Positions 1 through 7,239 are shown, counted from the stretch's first letter. The stretch is DNA of 15,990 nt from Thermoplasmata archaeon (GCA_021796175.1 JAJYOM010000023.1:1-15990); one strand, 5' to 3'. Translations and numbers: made by a program. Notes: generated by a model from the sequence alone, not told the origin.

Positions 1-3000
1 AGCGTGACCGGCCCACTGACCAAGGTACTGTGAAATGCCGTTCCCTGTCGGCTCGGGGTTCCATGAACCTATCGGCAAGTTCGTGATATTAGGCATGCCC
101 ATGTTCGGGAGAGACTTGTGAGCAGCTATGTACTGCTGCATGGTGGTTGTGTGCAGCCACGATGAGTTCTGCTGCAATCCAAGATAAAGATCCTGGAGGA
201 AAGGAACTCCATCTGTCGGGAATGGAGACATGAACATCCAGTTCTCTCCATCCAGTGCAACCGTGACCGTTATGCTTGAATGGTCAGATCTTGGGACAGT
301 CGCATAGATATTCTTCAGATAAGTCATCATTGCGCCTACGGGAGCCCAGTTACCCTGGGAACTAGCCATTGTCCCGTAATTGAAGCCCCATGCGTTGGAA
401 AGAGTGCTGTCCCTGAATACCATGACTACCGAAGTATTGTTCTGCCACACATTGTACGGCTGATAAAGCGATTCCATCTGCGAAGCGAGAGGTGCGCTTG
501 AGGACGGTATGGAATAACCCGCTTCGGCAAGAGTGGAGTCTGCTGAAGAAGTCCACTCTATGCCGCTCTGGTTGAGGTACGGCACTATTGCGCCTGATAC
601 AGCCTGCTCCGGTGACCAGAGTCCAAGCGGCATCTGGCTGAATGTCTGGTTGAATATGCCCAGACCGATGTTGAGCTGCGCCTGCTCGTCCGTTGACCAG
701 ACTCCCTTCGTGACCTGATCGCCAGTCGCGCCTGTCCAGTTGTTAAGCAGCAGCAGAGGCTGTATGGGGTGGTCGAAGGGTGTTGTAAGAAGCTCGACAT
801 TGCCGCCCTTATTGCTGTTCAGCATCATGTCTGCCCTGAAGGCTGAGACAGTCAGGTTCGCCTCATAGGCGTAGTAGTGAGTTATGGTTGTTATGTCCGT
901 TATCTTGAAAGATGTCTGGTTATACAGATTGTACATCGTTGAATTGATGTACTGGCTGCCAAGCATCCCCGATGCAATGGGGAAGCTCGCTGACCACAGG
1001 AAGAACTCAACCAGCGCATTGACAAGCTGAGGAGTTGTGAGAGTCACATGCGACGCTTCGAGGCTGAACAGAGCAGCATAGGTGTTCGCTGCAGGAGTTC
1101 CGGCAGTATATACCCACGGCGGTGTGTTGAATGCGAGATTATATTCAAGTGTCTGGAACACAGTTGTTGTATTCCACTGACTGGACGCCACAAATGACAT
1201 CAGGAAAGTGTCGCCGTACTGTGTGATTTCCTGATAGAGCGTATTGTTCCACTGGGAAACTGGTATGAAAGCCGCCATGATGTAGCTGTTGTTGTAGTTG
1301 CCGTGCGCTATCGCAGCGATCTGGTATAGCAGTGAACCGGACAGCGAATAAGTGATATTCACGCCCGGATAATCGTGAATTATCAGTGCCTGTTCCGCGT
1401 ACTCGGCAAGGTGAACGGCCGTCCACCCAAGCATCCAGTAATTCTGGCCCATTGCTGAATAGAGCGGCTGGTGGTCATTGAATACTATGTTCAAATTGAT
1501 CGGATTGCCGGAGTATACGATGGAAACAACTCCGGGAGCGATATCGGGATTTGCATAACCGTTCTTGTTCGGGTCAATGCCTCTTGTTATGAAACTTGTG
1601 ATGTGCTCAAAGGTGCTGCCCGTGCCGGTATATGTCTGGCCCGAAGGAATAGTTGGCCCAACCCACGGTCCGCTGCCACCATAAATAGCTGCAACAACAG
1701 AAACCTGCGCCCCTATGGGAACAGCGAAGGAACCGGCCACAGACGGCTGGTTGGGATACATTGTGCTAAAGCTCAAATTGAATTCGGCACCGTCCGATGC
1801 TGCGGGGAAAGTACCGACGAGTGTGAAGTTGGTCTGTGTTGTATTAGTCTGGGAAGGAATGACTTCGTAGAGACTGCCCGTGGCTGCGCCGCCAGCCATG
1901 GTGAAAATGAAATTCACGTACTGGGAGAAGGTGATATTCCGCTGCAGTGCAGCTGTGTTTGACTTTGAAAGGTTTGTGGTGCCAGCATAGGTGCCGTTTG
2001 ATATGGCTACGAGTAGATTATTGCCTGACAGCACAGTGGCGTTTACCCCAAAAAACAGCTCCGTGAAATTCCATGTAAAGTACAGGCGAGAAAGAGTGTT
2101 GGGTCCCCATGGAGTAAGTGTATTGGTTCCCACAAGCTCCAGGGGACTGAAATCGTTCAATACATTGCCGGTGAATTTCACGCTGTGATATGTGTGGCCA
2201 TTCCAGTAGGTGGGGTTGATCTGGAGTGCGGGCACACCATCGCCGTACGGGTCAAGGACTATGGTGAAGAAAGTGTTCAGCAGCAGATAGTTGCCGAAAG
2301 TGTGATTCTTGTTATAATATCCTGTGTAAGCGTAGCCCTGCCCCGCAGGAAGCGTTGGCCCGGTGGACGCACCGCTGCCGCCGGTCACAGCGGCAATCAT
2401 ACTGAGGCTGCTGTAAGGGACAAAGACGGGCCATGCAAAAGTGAAGTTGTACAGGAGCTGGAACGGCATGGAAACCTCGAAGCCCTTCTTGCTCGTGACA
2501 AGGTTAACAACTGTAGTGATATTCATCAGGGCAACTGAAGTGTTGCTCTGCACCGTTGTTGAAACCACTTTATATGCAAGCGCAGTGTATGGCGTGCCGG
2601 CAGAATTGAATCCGACTGCGATTATGAAATTGACCGGCTTGCTGAAGAAGACATTTCTTGCGATTGAACTGAAAGGTGAGCCGACAACGGTTATGTTATA
2701 CGCACCGTATCCAGAGTTGGTGTCATTTGACAAATACAGGTAAATCCAGTTGTTGCTCTCTGTGCCGTTTACACCGAGAAACAGAGTTGTCTCATTCCAG
2801 GTGATATAAGAGGAATTCAGCAAATTGCTCGGGCCATACATTGTATTGGTATTCATCATCGCCTTCTCAGTCGGCGAGAAATCTGCAGACGGATTTCCTG
2901 TGAAGGTCACTGTGTGGAAAGTCTGCCCCTCGACATAAGAGGGTGTGATGCCCGATTCGGCTAGACCCAGATTGTTGGGATCAAGCGACAGGGTGTAAAA

Positions 3001-3813
3001 TGTGTTTTCAATCAGATAGTTGTTTCCGCTTGTTGAGCTGTTGGAGTCGTGAGCGATGAGGTTCGGTGTTTTGTATGTGACACCATAGCTCTGCCCGGAT
3101 GGTATTGTTGGTCCCACGTATGGACCCGTTCCGCCACCAAAAATTGATGAATACAGCTGAACCTTGGCTCCTGACGGGAATCCCGAGGGGAATATTGTTG
3201 AGAAATTGAGCGCCACTTCAATTGTACCCGGTGTCTTGGAAAGGTTGTTGAAGAGCGGTGTCGTCAGTGCGACGAAGTCAGTAGTCGCTGCCAGCGGGGC
3301 AGAGACCACTTTCAGAGCATAGAGCGTGCTGGGCGTATAGATGAAGAAGAAGTTCATCGGCTGGGTGAAGTTGATGCTCCTGTCGTAAAAGCCAGTGGTG
3401 CTGGGAAGGAGCGTATTATTGCTGAGATTGCTTGTTCCATATGAAGAAGAGCCATTGGAAACAGCGAACATGAAATTGTTGCCTGAACCAATGTATACGC
3501 CGGATACCGCCAAAAACAATGTTGTCTTGTTCCATGTGCCCCAGAGTTGTGACACGTTGTTGGAAGCTCCCCATGGATTTACATAATTGGTGTACAGCAA
3601 TGCCGAGGCAGGGAAATCATAAGTTGCGTTCCCTGTGAATGTCACATTGTCATAGGTGGTGGATGGCAAACTAGACCCCGGCAGAGCCGGAGTTGCAGGA
3701 AATGCCGTCCTCAAGTGAGCTGGCGTTTGTGTGGCGGGCGTCAAAGCCGAAAAGGCAGTAGCCAGAAACAGCAAGACCAATGCTAAAACTATAACTTTTC
3801 TTTTGTAGATCAC
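1..3813 (-). CDS. Exported glycoside hydrolase family 57 (amylopullulanase-like), C-terminus beyond window
   Basis: Reading the minus strand from a GTG at 3813 gives 1271 codons with no stop, so the gene is cut by the left edge. Residues 1-25 form a signal peptide (MIYKRK, then a leucine/valine-rich core). Residues about 53-750 hold three diverged repeats of a beta-rich module. The GH57 domain starts near 765 with all the family's conserved regions: HQP at 781-783, GNVEL at 1004-1008 followed by a TTPFDHPIQPL stretch, GLWSPE at 1064-1069, LDGEN at 1187-1191, and a SSWLHTTT segment near 1217. By family homology Glu1069 is the nucleophile and Asp1188 the acid/base, so the catalytic pair is intact. 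The motif spellings are closest to amylopullulanases, which cleave alpha-1,4 and alpha-1,6 glucan bonds outside the cell. There are many N-x-S/T sequons, as expected for an archaeal surface glycoprotein. Exact substrate and anchoring cannot be judged without the C-terminus. Confidence 0.88.
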   Translation of the reverse strand, partial: MIYKRKVIVLALVLLFLATAFSALTPATQTPAHLRTAFPATPALPGSSLPSTTYDNVTFTGNATYDFPASALLYTNYVNPWGASNNVSQLWGTWNKTTLFLAVSGVYIGSGNNFMFAVSNGSSSYGTSNLSNNTLLPSTTGFYDRSINFTQPMNFFFIYTPSTLYALKVVSAPLAATTDFVALTTPLFNNLSKTPGTIEVALNFSTIFPSGFPSGAKVQLYSSIFGGGTGPYVGPTIPSGQSYGVTYKTPNLIAHDSNSSTSGNNYLIENTFYTLSLDPNNLGLAESGITPSYVEGQTFHTVTFTGNPSADFSPTEKAMMNTNTMYGPSNLLNSSYITWNETTLFLGVNGTESNNWIYLYLSNDTNSGYGAYNITVVGSPFSSIARNVFFSKPVNFIIAVGFNSAGTPYTALAYKVVSTTVQSNTSVALMNITTVVNLVTSKKGFEVSMPFQLLYNFTFAWPVFVPYSSLSMIAAVTGGSGASTGPTLPAGQGYAYTGYYNKNHTFGNYLLLNTFFTIVLDPYGDGVPALQINPTYWNGHTYHSVKFTGNVLNDFSPLELVGTNTLTPWGPNTLSRLYFTWNFTELFFGVNATVLSGNNLLVAISNGTYAGTTNLSKSNTAALQRNITFSQYVNFIFTMAGGAATGSLYEVIPSQTNTTQTNFTLVGTFPAASDGAEFNLSFSTMYPNQPSVAGSFAVPIGAQVSVVAAIYGGSGPWVGPTIPSGQTYTGTGSTFEHITSFITRGIDPNKNGYANPDIAPGVVSIVYSGNPINLNIVFNDHQPLYSAMGQNYWMLGWTAVHLAEYAEQALIIHDYPGVNITYSLSGSLLYQIAAIAHGNYNNSYIMAAFIPVSQWNNTLYQEITQYGDTFLMSFVASSQWNTTTVFQTLEYNLAFNTPPWVYTAGTPAANTYAALFSLEASHVTLTTPQLVNALVEFFLWSASFPIASGMLGSQYINSTMYNLYNQTSFKITDITTITHYYAYEANLTVSAFRADMMLNSNKGGNVELLTTPFDHPIQPLLLLNNWTGATGDQVTKGVWSTDEQAQLNIGLGIFNQTFSQMPLGLWSPEQAVSGAIVPYLNQSGIEWTSSADSTLAEAGYSIPSSSAPLASQMESLYQPYNVWQNNTSVVMVFRDSTLSNAWGFNYGTMASSQGNWAPVGAMMTYLKNIYATVPRSDHSSITVTVALDGENWMFMSPFPTDGVPFLQDLYLGLQQNSSWLHTTTMQQYIAAHKSLPNMGMPNITNLPIGSWNPEPTGNGISQYLGQWAGHA
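1560..3660 (-). repeat. Three tandem protein-level repeats (DOMON/CBM9-like modules) in the GH57 gene
   Basis: The GH57 protein contains three copies of a module at roughly residues 53-285, 292-528 and 534-750. Each begins with V-x-F-T-G-N and D-F, continues with a W/Y-x-T-W-N-x-T-x-L-F-x-x-V strand pair, and ends with a GG(S/T)G...GPT(I/L)P(S/A)GQ-x-Y signature (residues 226-243, 478-494, 712-728). A D-P-x-x-x-G loop follows in each. The pattern resembles the glucodextranase-type DOMON/CBM9-like beta-sandwich modules found on other GH57 enzymes; that assignment is an inference from pattern. At DNA level the copies are well diverged, so the duplication is old. Confidence 0.65.
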
Positions 3814-3819
3814 GAAATG

Positions 3820-3824
3820 CCCCC
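3820..3824 (-). promoter_or_regulatory. Ribosome binding site supporting the GTG start of the GH57 gene
   Basis: On the minus strand a GGGGG run lies six bases before the GTG at 3813 and can pair with the CCUCC of the 16S 3' end, allowing one G-U pair. No ATG in this frame gives a better signal-peptide start, so this site decides the start. Confidence 0.5.
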
Positions 3825-3854
3825 AAAGATGTTGTGAGTCTTATCTGATGTGCG

Positions 3855-3863
3855 AATAAAAAG
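3855..3863 (-). promoter_or_regulatory. TATA element for the GH57 gene
   Basis: The minus strand reads CTTTTTATT, preceded by a purine/pyrimidine-mixed BRE region. A start of transcription about 26 bases downstream would fall near 3833 and leave a leader of about 20 bases that contains the GGGGG ribosome binding site. Confidence 0.5.
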
Positions 3864-3942
3864 ATAACGCCTAATATGTTGTCTGCACCCATGGAAAACA
3901 GGCTAAAAGTCCGGACAAAGTACGGGTCTGGGGCGGCAGGAT

Positions 3943-3958
3943 GCGAAAAGTATAAAAG
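3943..3958 (+). promoter_or_regulatory. Strong BRE/TATA element upstream of candidate small RNA
   Basis: GCGAAAAGTATAAAAG is close to the ideal archaeal BRE (CGAAA) plus TATA (TATAAAAG). The predicted transcript would start near 3980, about 150 bases before the PAC2-family gene, which has its own promoter at 4099-4107. It therefore appears to serve something between the two. Confidence 0.6.
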
Positions 3959-3979
3959 ACACTGCTGGTACGCATTCTT

Positions 3980-4090
3980 TGCCAACCGGCTACTGGATGG
4001 AAGAGAGTGATTCGGGTTGTTCGACGCATTCTTCCAGTGGCCCGCAGTGCTCGCGGGATGGGCGCCGAAATTATCAGTACGAATCATTTT
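3980..4090 (+). ncRNA. Candidate structured small RNA (unidentified)
   Basis: This stretch lies downstream of the strong TATA box at 3951-3958 and ends in a T4 run (4087-4090). It contains two hairpins. In the first, 3999-4009 pairs with 4025-4035 (11 positions, one mismatch, G-U pairs allowed) around a 15-base loop. In the second, 4041-4045 pairs perfectly with 4053-4057 around a 7-base loop. It matches no tRNA, SRP, RNase P or C/D-box pattern that I recognise. An alternative is a 32-codon ORF at 3997-4095 (ATG to TAA) rich in Ser and Gly, whose composition does not look like a typical protein. Existence as an RNA is inferred from promoter and fold only. Confidence 0.35.
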
Positions 4091-4098
4091 ACTAACAG

Positions 4099-4107
4099 CT
4101 TTTTAAA
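4099..4107 (+). promoter_or_regulatory. TATA element for the PAC2-family gene (leaderless)
   Basis: CTTTTTAAA is centred about 27 bases before the ATG at 4131, so transcription should begin at or next to the start codon. No ribosome binding site precedes the ATG, as expected for a leaderless transcript. Confidence 0.55.
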
Positions 4108-4130
4108 CCTGCAGCTTATACTATGCAGTT

Positions 4131-4871
4131 ATGAGCAGGTTGAATAACCAGAAACGGCTAACACATAGAGGTCCCATAGTCATAGAGTCGTTTCCCGGCA
4201 TTGGCGGCGTCGCCTCGATCACTGGCCGCTACATCATTGATTTCTTCAACCTGAAACCGATGGTTGACCTTGACATTATGGCGATGCCTCCGGTGACCGT
4301 TGTCAGGAAGCACCGGCCAATACCTACAATCACAGTGTACGGCGGAAAATTGCCCAATGGTACAAAGCTGGCAGTGATCAGATCAGAGCTTCCGGCCCCG
4401 GAGAATGCAGTAAGGGCAGTGGCTTCTGAGATAGTAAGGTGGGCACAGACTGCCAAGGCAAGCCTGCTGCTCTCTCCGCAGGGGATGGTAGTGGAAAAGG
4501 ATGAAACCGAGCACGGGGAGGTGGCTGTTTACGGTACAGCATCCGGCCAAGAAGGCATTCACATGCTAAAGTCCGCAGGTATAGAAATCCTGGAAGAGGG
4601 TTATGTGACTGGCATACCCGGACTGCTGCTCCACGAAGGCATGAAGAACGGCCTCAATACAGTTGCGCTACTCACCGAAACAAACGACAACAGCAGAGAC
4701 ACTGCTGCTGCGGCTCTCATGGTCCATGCGGTTGACAGGCTGTGCCTCAAGCACGATCTGGATTGTGGCCCGATTTGTGACATAGCTGTACAGATGGAAA
4801 AGAAGGAGAGCAGAATCAGAATGGAAGCGAAAACGGAGAAGACCCGCTCACTTATAACCATGTACAGGTGA
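4131..4871 (+). CDS. PAC2-family protein, probable archaeal proteasome assembly chaperone/PbaA-like
   Basis: This 246-residue protein carries the PAC2 family (PF09754) pattern. Near the N-terminus is SFPGIGGVA (residues 20-28), mid-protein is GYVTGIPGLLLHEG (158-171), and an Asp-x-x-Ala-Ala helix follows at about 191-196. The family includes eukaryotic proteasome assembly chaperones and the archaeal proteins PbaA and PbaB, which bind the 20S alpha-ring. The last three residues are Met-Tyr-Arg, which fits the hydrophobic-Tyr-any (HbYX) motif that proteasome activators insert into alpha-ring pockets. Residues about 218-238 form a charged Lys/Glu-rich tail that could hold the motif away from the core. 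The gene is monocistronic, with its own leaderless promoter, and converges on the next gene with a 15-base gap. The family call is firm; proteasome binding is inference. Confidence 0.85.
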   Translation: MSRLNNQKRLTHRGPIVIESFPGIGGVASITGRYIIDFFNLKPMVDLDIMAMPPVTVVRKHRPIPTITVYGGKLPNGTKLAVIRSELPAPENAVRAVASEIVRWAQTAKASLLLSPQGMVVEKDETEHGEVAVYGTASGQEGIHMLKSAGIEILEEGYVTGIPGLLLHEGMKNGLNTVALLTETNDNSRDTAAAALMVHAVDRLCLKHDLDCGPICDIAVQMEKKESRIRMEAKTEKTRSLITMYR

Positions 4872-4886
4872 GAGCCTTCTATTTGC

Positions 4887-6035
4887 TCATTCCTCAATGT
4901 GGACTGGCTTGACTCCCAGGTCCTCAAGTATTTCGAAGTACCTGGCCGCATCGAGCTGCTCTGGTGCATATACACCGCCACGCAGGTTCTCATCCTCAAT
5001 CAGCTGGAGGGCACCGGCAGCCGCTCCCGTTCCAGTCAGGAATGAAGTCCCCGTTACACCGTACCTCCTGTAGGATTCACCATGATCGATATGGCAGTAG
5101 ATAGTGTGCCTGACATGTCTGCCGTTCCTGCTTCCTTCCACTTCTATGAGAAGCACAGCCTTCCCCGTTATATCTGAACCGAGTGCGGCAGGCTGAGGTA
5201 TCAGCTTCAAGGTGAGATCCCTGGGTCTGATTTCTGCCCTTCCGACACTCACTGGTTTGTCGGACATCAGCCCAAGACTGTTCAGCACGTCGAGATATTT
5301 CAGTGTGTCATCCGTGAGTGCCAGCTTGAAGTCTACATATTGGACGCCTTTGCCGATGTTTCTGGGAAGGCTGTACACTTCCTCGTGGTTGACACTGTAT
5401 ACAGGCAGCTCGCCGATACCCTCCGGAAAGTCGTACATCTCCCTGTCGCTGAGTCTGCCGATTTTCTGCAACTTGCCATCAAGGAATTTGACAGGTTCCT
5501 CCATCGTTTCCTGTATGAACGTGGCAGGTGAAAAAAGGCACACGAAAGGGTATTTCCCGCTGCTTGCAGTCTCTCCATCCCGTATGCGGATTGACTCCAC
5601 AGAGTCCATCTGATCGGATGCATATCTTGCGGCAACGTTGCTTATGCCCGGATCTTCACCTATCCCAATCAGTGCAGAAATTCCCCGCTTTTTCCATGCG
5701 CCGTTCTGCTTATAGGGTTTCACCTCATCGTCGAGTGCTAGATCTGCATATTTCACTCCATGCCTGAGAGCCGAAGTCATCAGCATCTCATTGAACCTGG
5801 GCAGGGACGAATTGACTACGAGCCCCTTGCCCTTCATAAGCCTGTCAACCTGCTTCTGGTTCCCGGCATCAAGCTTTACAGAACGTGTCTTGCGCCTGCC
5901 GACTTTCCTGGCGACTCTTTCGGCCTGCTTGATATCGATGTCGGCAAGAACGACACTGTCGACCCTGTCGCTTGCTGCAAGATGTCTCGCAATAACAGTC
6001 CCTACTCCGCCAGTTCCTACCAGTAAAACTTCCAA
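4887..6035 (-). CDS. Saccharopine dehydrogenase-family NAD(P)-dependent oxidoreductase
   Basis: The 382-residue protein begins directly with a Rossmann fold, GTGGVG at residues 7-12, and has acidic residues (Asp32, Asp34) at the end of the second strand, which usually favours NAD over NADP. The central part has the family's D-P-G-I-S-N motif, and a C-terminal substrate domain follows, matching the two-domain saccharopine dehydrogenase/lysine 6-dehydrogenase layout (PF03435 plus PF16653). Family members act on amino-acid substrates such as saccharopine, lysine or carboxynorspermidine; the sequence does not tell which. The start is a TTG at 6035, chosen because GGTGA (6040-6044) lies four bases upstream and the next residues begin the Rossmann strand. 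The gene stands alone, convergent with the PAC2 gene, so context gives no pathway. Confidence 0.8.
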   Translation of the reverse strand: MEVLLVGTGGVGTVIARHLAASDRVDSVVLADIDIKQAERVARKVGRRKTRSVKLDAGNQKQVDRLMKGKGLVVNSSLPRFNEMLMTSALRHGVKYADLALDDEVKPYKQNGAWKKRGISALIGIGEDPGISNVAARYASDQMDSVESIRIRDGETASSGKYPFVCLFSPATFIQETMEEPVKFLDGKLQKIGRLSDREMYDFPEGIGELPVYSVNHEEVYSLPRNIGKGVQYVDFKLALTDDTLKYLDVLNSLGLMSDKPVSVGRAEIRPRDLTLKLIPQPAALGSDITGKAVLLIEVEGSRNGRHVRHTIYCHIDHGESYRRYGVTGTSFLTGTGAAAGALQLIEDENLRGGVYAPEQLDAARYFEILEDLGVKPVHIEE

Positions 6036-6109
6036 AATTTCACCACTTTAGGACACGTTCACAAAGTGAGCGGTTCCGATTGTCCACTTCTCCGTTGACT
6101 TCCGTGGCG

Positions 6110-6123
6110 TATATAACGGTTTG
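6110..6123 (-). promoter_or_regulatory. BRE/TATA for the saccharopine dehydrogenase-like gene
   Basis: The minus strand reads AAACCGTTATATA. Transcription would begin near 6088, giving a leader of about 50 bases that includes the GGTGA ribosome binding site. The TATATA core is nearly symmetric, so weak plus-strand use is possible, but no convincing plus-strand gene follows. Confidence 0.5.
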
Positions 6124-6130
6124 TTGTTCG

Positions 6131-6147
6131 ACGCTTTGGGAAAGCGT
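6131..6147. promoter_or_regulatory. Perfect 7-bp palindrome, candidate operator
   Basis: ACGCTTT-GGG-AAAGCGT has perfect 7-base arms around a 3-base centre. It lies about 8 bp upstream of the BRE of the minus-strand promoter at 6110-6123, a position typical of archaeal activator sites. It is not followed by a T-run, so an intrinsic terminator is unlikely. A dimeric regulator binding site is an inference. Confidence 0.4.
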
Positions 6148-6371
6148 GGCAACGGCGTACCGTGGATTTGGAAGGTGAACGGAATACGATTTACGGAACG
6201 AAATTGCTACGAACACAAATGCACGTTGTTCAGATTCCAATTGGTGTATTGCAATGCCTGCCAAGACTTTTATTTGAAAATTAACAATGTTCATAGTGGA
6301 AAGCACTAATCTGGAATTTCCTGGGTGAACATATTGCAGCCAATGCACTGATGACTGATTGACCGGTGTTG

Positions 6372-6384
6372 CACATATTTATAA
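6372..6384 (+). promoter_or_regulatory. TATA element for the OsmC-like gene (near-leaderless)
   Basis: CACATATTTATAA is centred about 29 bases before the GTG at 6409, so the transcript would begin within a few bases of the start codon. No ribosome binding site is visible. Confidence 0.5.
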
Positions 6385-6408
6385 CGGAAAGTCTTCGAAT
6401 GTCGTTGT

Positions 6409-6831
6409 GTGGTGCGTTTGAAGGTAAATGCAACATGGAAAGGTGGAAACAGGTTCATTGCAGAGGCAGATGGGCTTGGACCGGTGACGATGGAATGGGG
6501 AAAGGGAAAGGCCAATTTTGGCCCAATGGACATCCTGCTGGCTGCATTGGCAGGGTGCACCGGAATAGACATTGTAGACATACTCACAAAAATGAAGGAA
6601 CGGATTTCGACTGTCGACGTATCAGTCGACGGACACAGGAGAGAAGAATATCCGCAGATATACGACAGGATTGATGTGAAATACGTTGTCTACGGGCAAA
6701 ACATCTCCAGGGAAAAGGCAGAAAGGGCCGTGGAACTCTCGGTTGAAAAATACTGTTCTGTATCAGCTATGCTGGATGAGAAAGTGAAATTGACGCATTC
6801 ACTTGACATCCATGAAAGCGCAGCGGAATAG
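6409..6831 (+). CDS. OsmC/Ohr-family protein, probable thiol peroxidase
   Basis: This 140-residue protein has the OsmC family layout. An N-terminal beta hairpin precedes G-P-x-D-I-L-L-A-A-L-A-G-C (Cys50 at the start of the central helix), and a second cysteine lies at Cys116 in the motif KYCSVSAML. These are the two redox-active cysteines that OsmC and Ohr proteins use to reduce organic hydroperoxides, so the active site appears complete. Length is normal for the family. GTG codons at 6409 and 6412 both fit; the first is preferred because it sits at the predicted transcription start. The gene is monocistronic and converges on the zinc-ribbon gene with 16 bases between stops. Acting on peroxide is known for the family; the physiological substrate here is not evident. 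Confidence 0.85.
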   Translation: MVRLKVNATWKGGNRFIAEADGLGPVTMEWGKGKANFGPMDILLAALAGCTGIDIVDILTKMKERISTVDVSVDGHRREEYPQIYDRIDVKYVVYGQNISREKAERAVELSVEKYCSVSAMLDEKVKLTHSLDIHESAAE

Positions 6832-6847
6832 CGGATCGGCTGAGTCC

Positions 6848-7096
6848 CTACTCATCCTGGCCGGGCACAAGATGTGACCTGTAATGCTCGTATATCCTGT
6901 CATACTTTCCTTCCACCTCTGACAGCCGCTTCTTGACCCACGCATCCACCTCTTCCTTCGGTGTATTTTTCAGGCAGTCAGCACACCACCATCCAAGTAT
7001 GAACAGGTTGTTTGTGTGGAAATACTTCCCCTTGGGATGCTCGTCGTACTTGAGTTCGCCGCACCTGACGCATTTCTTCCTTACTTCTGTCCCCAA
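6848..7096 (-). CDS. Small zinc-ribbon protein of unknown function
   Basis: The conserved-looking part is 82 residues. It contains two knuckles, C-V-R-C at residues 9-12 and C-A-D-C at 38-41, which should bind one zinc, followed by a charged helical tail. I do not recognise a specific family. The open frame extends upstream to 7303, but that would place the start inside the neighbouring sdhA gene and its promoter. A TTG at 7096 agrees with a TATA element at 7131-7140. An ATG at 7189 (113 residues) is a less likely alternative because the promoter would then lie inside the gene. It is divergent from the succinate dehydrogenase operon, and its start lies 143 bp from sdhA, so shared regulation is possible. 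Function is unknown. Confidence 0.6.
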   Translation of the reverse strand: MGTEVRKKCVRCGELKYDEHPKGKYFHTNNLFILGWWCADCLKNTPKEEVDAWVKKRLSEVEGKYDRIYEHYRSHLVPGQDE

Positions 7097-7130
7097 ACGG
7101 ATTACCCTGATATTGTGAGCAGACAGTACC

Positions 7131-7140
7131 GATATTAAGC
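7131..7140 (-). promoter_or_regulatory. Putative TATA element for the zinc-ribbon gene
   Basis: The minus strand reads GCTTAATATC after a CAAA-containing BRE-like stretch. Predicted transcription near 7108 gives a leader of about 12 bases before the TTG at 7096, with an AGGGT sequence inside it that could serve as a weak ribosome binding site. Confidence 0.35.
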
Positions 7141-7190
7141 TTTGCAGTTTTTGGTGACTGTAGATACAATGAAGTGCACTCGCACACATT

Positions 7191-7207
7191 CGCGAAATTA
7201 TAAATTG
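7191..7207 (+). promoter_or_regulatory. BRE/TATA for the succinate dehydrogenase operon
   Basis: CGCGAAATTATAAATTG contains a good BRE (CGCGAAA) and TATA (TTATAAA). Transcription would start near 7228, leaving a leader of roughly 12 bases without a clear ribosome binding site before the ATG at 7240. Confidence 0.6.
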
Positions 7208-7239
7208 TAGTCGGGTATCATAACAGCCACTGATGCCCG

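Larger units (their letters stand above)
6036..6408. other. Intergenic region between divergent genes
   Basis: This 373-bp gap is more AT-rich than its flanks. It holds a minus-strand promoter (6110-6123), a palindrome (6131-6147) and a plus-strand promoter just before 6409. Small ORFs on both strands (6121-6309 plus, 6040-6348 minus) have no domain pattern and no ribosome binding site, and I do not regard them as genes. No tRNA or recognisable RNA was seen in the remainder. Confidence 0.6.

Noticed and set aside
1471..2538. Plus-strand ORFs of 117-163 codons (1471-1962 and 2185-2538)
   Set aside because: They lie antisense to the GH57 reading frame, show no domain pattern, are rich in Cys, Gly and Arg in a shadow-like way, and have no promoter or ribosome binding site.
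3671..4087. Minus-strand ORF of 138 codons upstream of and overlapping the GH57 signal peptide
   Set aside because: It is a shifted frame of the GH57 N-terminus; the frame beginning at GTG 3813 gives a proper signal peptide and 1271 open codons.
4601..4999. Minus-strand ORF of 132 codons
   Set aside because: It is antisense to the PAC2 gene and bridges into the convergent oxidoreductase in a different frame; no protein-like features.
6338..6362. CTGATGACTGATTGA, resembling adjacent C and D boxes of a C/D guide RNA
   Set aside because: The boxes abut without guide spacing and no outer C/D pair is found at a suitable distance.
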